A DNA stretch of 38,900 nucleotides. Source: Gammaproteobacteria bacterium. GTDB lineage: Bacteria; Pseudomonadota; Gammaproteobacteria; Eutrophobiales; Eutrophobiaceae. The notes below the pieces were generated by a model. It did no database searches and was not told the origin of the DNA. It worked only from the letters and a program-made list of their open reading frames with translations. The stretch spans positions 1-38,900 of the forward strand of contig JAJFKK010000127.1 of NCBI GenBank assembly GCA_021773245.1. The letters are read 5' to 3'. A program made the position numbers and the translations under genes. Shown one piece after another: positions 37,397-38,900 of this stretch; position 1 is the first letter of the stretch; every line of letters starts with the position of its first letter.

Positions 37397-38756
37397 GAAT
37401 TTTGTCTACTGTCGATTCGATTTCAGATGCAGCCAATCTAATACGAAGTTGATCTCCAGATTTAAGTTTTTTTGAATTAGTGACAATATTATTAGTTTTC
37501 TGATCAGTGACGATCGCATAACCTCGTTCGAGTGTTGAAATTGGACTGACTGTATTCAACATATGTCCGAGACTTGAAATTTCGTCATTTGCTTTTTCAA
37601 GTGTTCGATTAATCGATCTTTTAAACTGCATTTGCAATACGTTAACCTTCTCAATTTGCCGAGCTATTTTATGTGCAGGATTTAGTTCATTAATTTTACC
37701 CGCTATTTCAGTAAGCGAAACTTTTTTATTAGATATTAGTTTTTCTGCATGGTGCTTTAGACGCATTGAATACTCGTCAGTTCGCTGAATCAATTCCATT
37801 AATCGCTGTTTTGGATGAGGTAGTCGCTTCGACAAAAACGCCACGTGATTTTGAAAGTTATTAATAGTTTGTTTTTGCGAACGAATTAATTGTTCTTCAC
37901 GATGTTTCAATATTTTTAATACATCACTGCTATCGGGACTAATTAATTCTGCAGCAGCAGAGGGTGTAGGAGCTCTTTGATCAGCAACAAAATCTGCGAT
38001 AGTAAAATCGATTTCATGTCCAACGCCGCTAACAATAGGAGTTGTGACCTCAAAAATGCTTCGTGCAACGACTTCTTCATTAAAGGCCCATAAATCTTCA
38101 ATCGAGCCCCCGCCGCGTGCAAGAATGAATACGTCACATTCATTTCGTTGCTCAGCTAGTTTGATTGTATTTGATATTTCTAAACCCGCACCTTCTCCTT
38201 GAACCAACGTTGGATAGACAATGATCTTTCCTGAAGGGTATCGGCGTTTTAGTATGCTAAGAATATCGCGAAGAGCTGCTCCCGTAGCCGAAGTGATAAT
38301 CCCAATATTTTTTGGAAAGGGGGGCAATGGTTTTTTATGTTCCTCATCGAACAAACCTTCAGCTGCTAGCTTTTGTTTTAAAGCTTCAAAGGCAAGTTGC
38401 AGTGCCCCAGCACCAGCCGGTTCCAATGATTGTATAATGAGTTGGAATTCTCCGCGACCCTCGTATAAACCGACATTCGCACGAGCCATAATTTGCATGC
38501 CATTTTCAGGTTCAAAGCGTAATCCTGACTGACGGTTTTTGAACATGGCACATCTAACCTGGGCGGCATTATCTTTTAAGCTAAAATAGAGGTGACCGGA
38601 TGCGGGTTTGGCAAGATTAGAGATTTCGCCCTGTACCCAAACAGTAGGAAATACATCCTCCAAAACGGTACGAACTTCGCGGTTTAAACGACTAATCGTA
38701 TAGATATCGTTTGCAGAAGGTGAATTATTGTTTGCTATAGGCATATTGATACCCAT
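37386..38756 (-). CDS. xseA: Exodeoxyribonuclease VII large subunit
   Basis: A 456-residue XseA (E. coli 456), the catalytic subunit of a single-strand-specific exonuclease. The N-terminal OB domain has VFPTVWVQGEISNLAKPASG and HLYFSLKDNAAQVRC. The catalytic core has GIITSATGAALRDILSILKR, then ARGGGSIEDLWAFNEE and SGVGHEIDFTIADFVADQRA. A long helical coiled-coil region follows. The start is ATG 38756; ATG 38744 is also possible, and neither has a good ribosome binding site. The small subunit xseB is not in the window. Confidence 0.96.
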   Translation of the reverse strand: MGINMPIANNNSPSANDIYTISRLNREVRTVLEDVFPTVWVQGEISNLAKPASGHLYFSLKDNAAQVRCAMFKNRQSGLRFEPENGMQIMARANVGLYEGRGEFQLIIQSLEPAGAGALQLAFEALKQKLAAEGLFDEEHKKPLPPFPKNIGIITSATGAALRDILSILKRRYPSGKIIVYPTLVQGEGAGLEISNTIKLAEQRNECDVFILARGGGSIEDLWAFNEEVVARSIFEVTTPIVSGVGHEIDFTIADFVADQRAPTPSAAAELISPDSSDVLKILKHREEQLIRSQKQTINNFQNHVAFLSKRLPHPKQRLMELIQRTDEYSMRLKHHAEKLISNKKVSLTEIAGKINELNPAHKIARQIEKVNVLQMQFKRSINRTLEKANDEISSLGHMLNTVSPISTLERGYAIVTDQKTNNIVTNSKKLKSGDQLRIRLAASEIESTVDKIHEK

Positions 38757-38780
38757 GATATTTGGAAATGCTGGATATAA

Positions 38781-38900
38781 GAGTGCCTCTGTTTTTATTC
38801 AGAGCAAGGCGCAACGACGCGCATGGCCGCCCCCTGCAAGGAGGAGCACCAACAGTAGGCGCTTTAGGCGTCGAAGCTCTGGATGAAAACAGGGGTGCTA
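38781..38900. repeat. Long imperfect inverted repeat (MITE/REP-like), cut by the window end
   Basis: The left arm GAGTGCCTCTGTTTTTATTC plus AGAGC (38781-38805) matches the reverse complement of the right arm (38876-38900) at about 18 of 25 positions. Pairing extends inward, with CGACGC at 38815-38820 against GCGTCG near 38868-38873. The centre holds a GC-rich mini-palindrome (CCCCCTGCAAGGAGG, 38830-38844) and a 29-base core shared with 13659-13687. There is no reading frame. The form suggests a non-coding mobile or extragenic palindromic element upstream of xseA. Confidence 0.6.

Overview
The window is a piece of a low-GC gammaproteobacterial chromosome. The evidence is the unbroken tuf-S10-spc-alpha ribosomal order with secY and rpmJ inside it, and 101-residue zinc-free S14. 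gatCAB diverging from mreBCD and the mrdAB-mltB-rlpA-dacA-ybeD-lipB-lipA cell-wall/lipoate order also fit. The genus cannot be read from the sequence alone. No tRNA, rRNA, CRISPR array, transposase or phage gene was seen.

Region 1 (1-13624, all + strand): the end of tuf is followed by 28 tightly packed genes from rpsJ to rplQ. These are S10, L3, L4, L23, L2, S19, L22, S3, L16, L29, S17, L14, L24, L5, S14, S8, L6, L18, S5, L30, L15, SecY, L36, S13, S11, S4, RNA polymerase alpha and L17. They end at a strong intrinsic terminator. All look intact and close to E. coli lengths.

Region 2 (13625-17239): an accessory stretch. It holds a degenerate palindromic repeat, a DUF62-family SAM hydroxide adenosyltransferase, and a decayed minus-strand LuxR/GerE-type regulator with two frameshifts and two in-frame stops. 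After these comes a two-gene electron-transfer module: a b561-type membrane cytochrome and a secreted monoheme cytochrome c with a beta-rich, barrel-like C-terminal domain. This module is the most unusual gene pair in the window.

Region 3 (17240-29984): gatCAB (minus strand, tRNA-dependent amidotransferase) diverges from a cell-shape and peptidoglycan cluster: mreB, mreC, mreD, mrdA (PBP2), rodA, mltB, rlpA, dacA and dat. mreC seems to start at a rare ATT codon behind a strong Shine-Dalgarno sequence. The cluster covers the elongation scaffold, glycan polymerase and transpeptidase, lytic transglycosylase, septal SPOR lipoprotein, carboxypeptidase and D-amino acid supply.

Region 4 (29993-33889): genes inserted between dat and ybeD. 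They are queD (preQ0 pathway), yadGH (ABC-2 exporter, minus strand), a tandem cyclic-nucleotide-binding-domain protein with no visible output domain (minus), and a DUF4389 membrane protein (minus).

Region 5 (33890-38900): ybeD, lipB and lipA (lipoate synthesis), a DUF218 (YdcF/ElyC-like) membrane protein, and on the minus strand an M23 endopeptidase and xseA (exonuclease VII large subunit). The window ends inside an imperfect long inverted repeat related to the one after rplQ.
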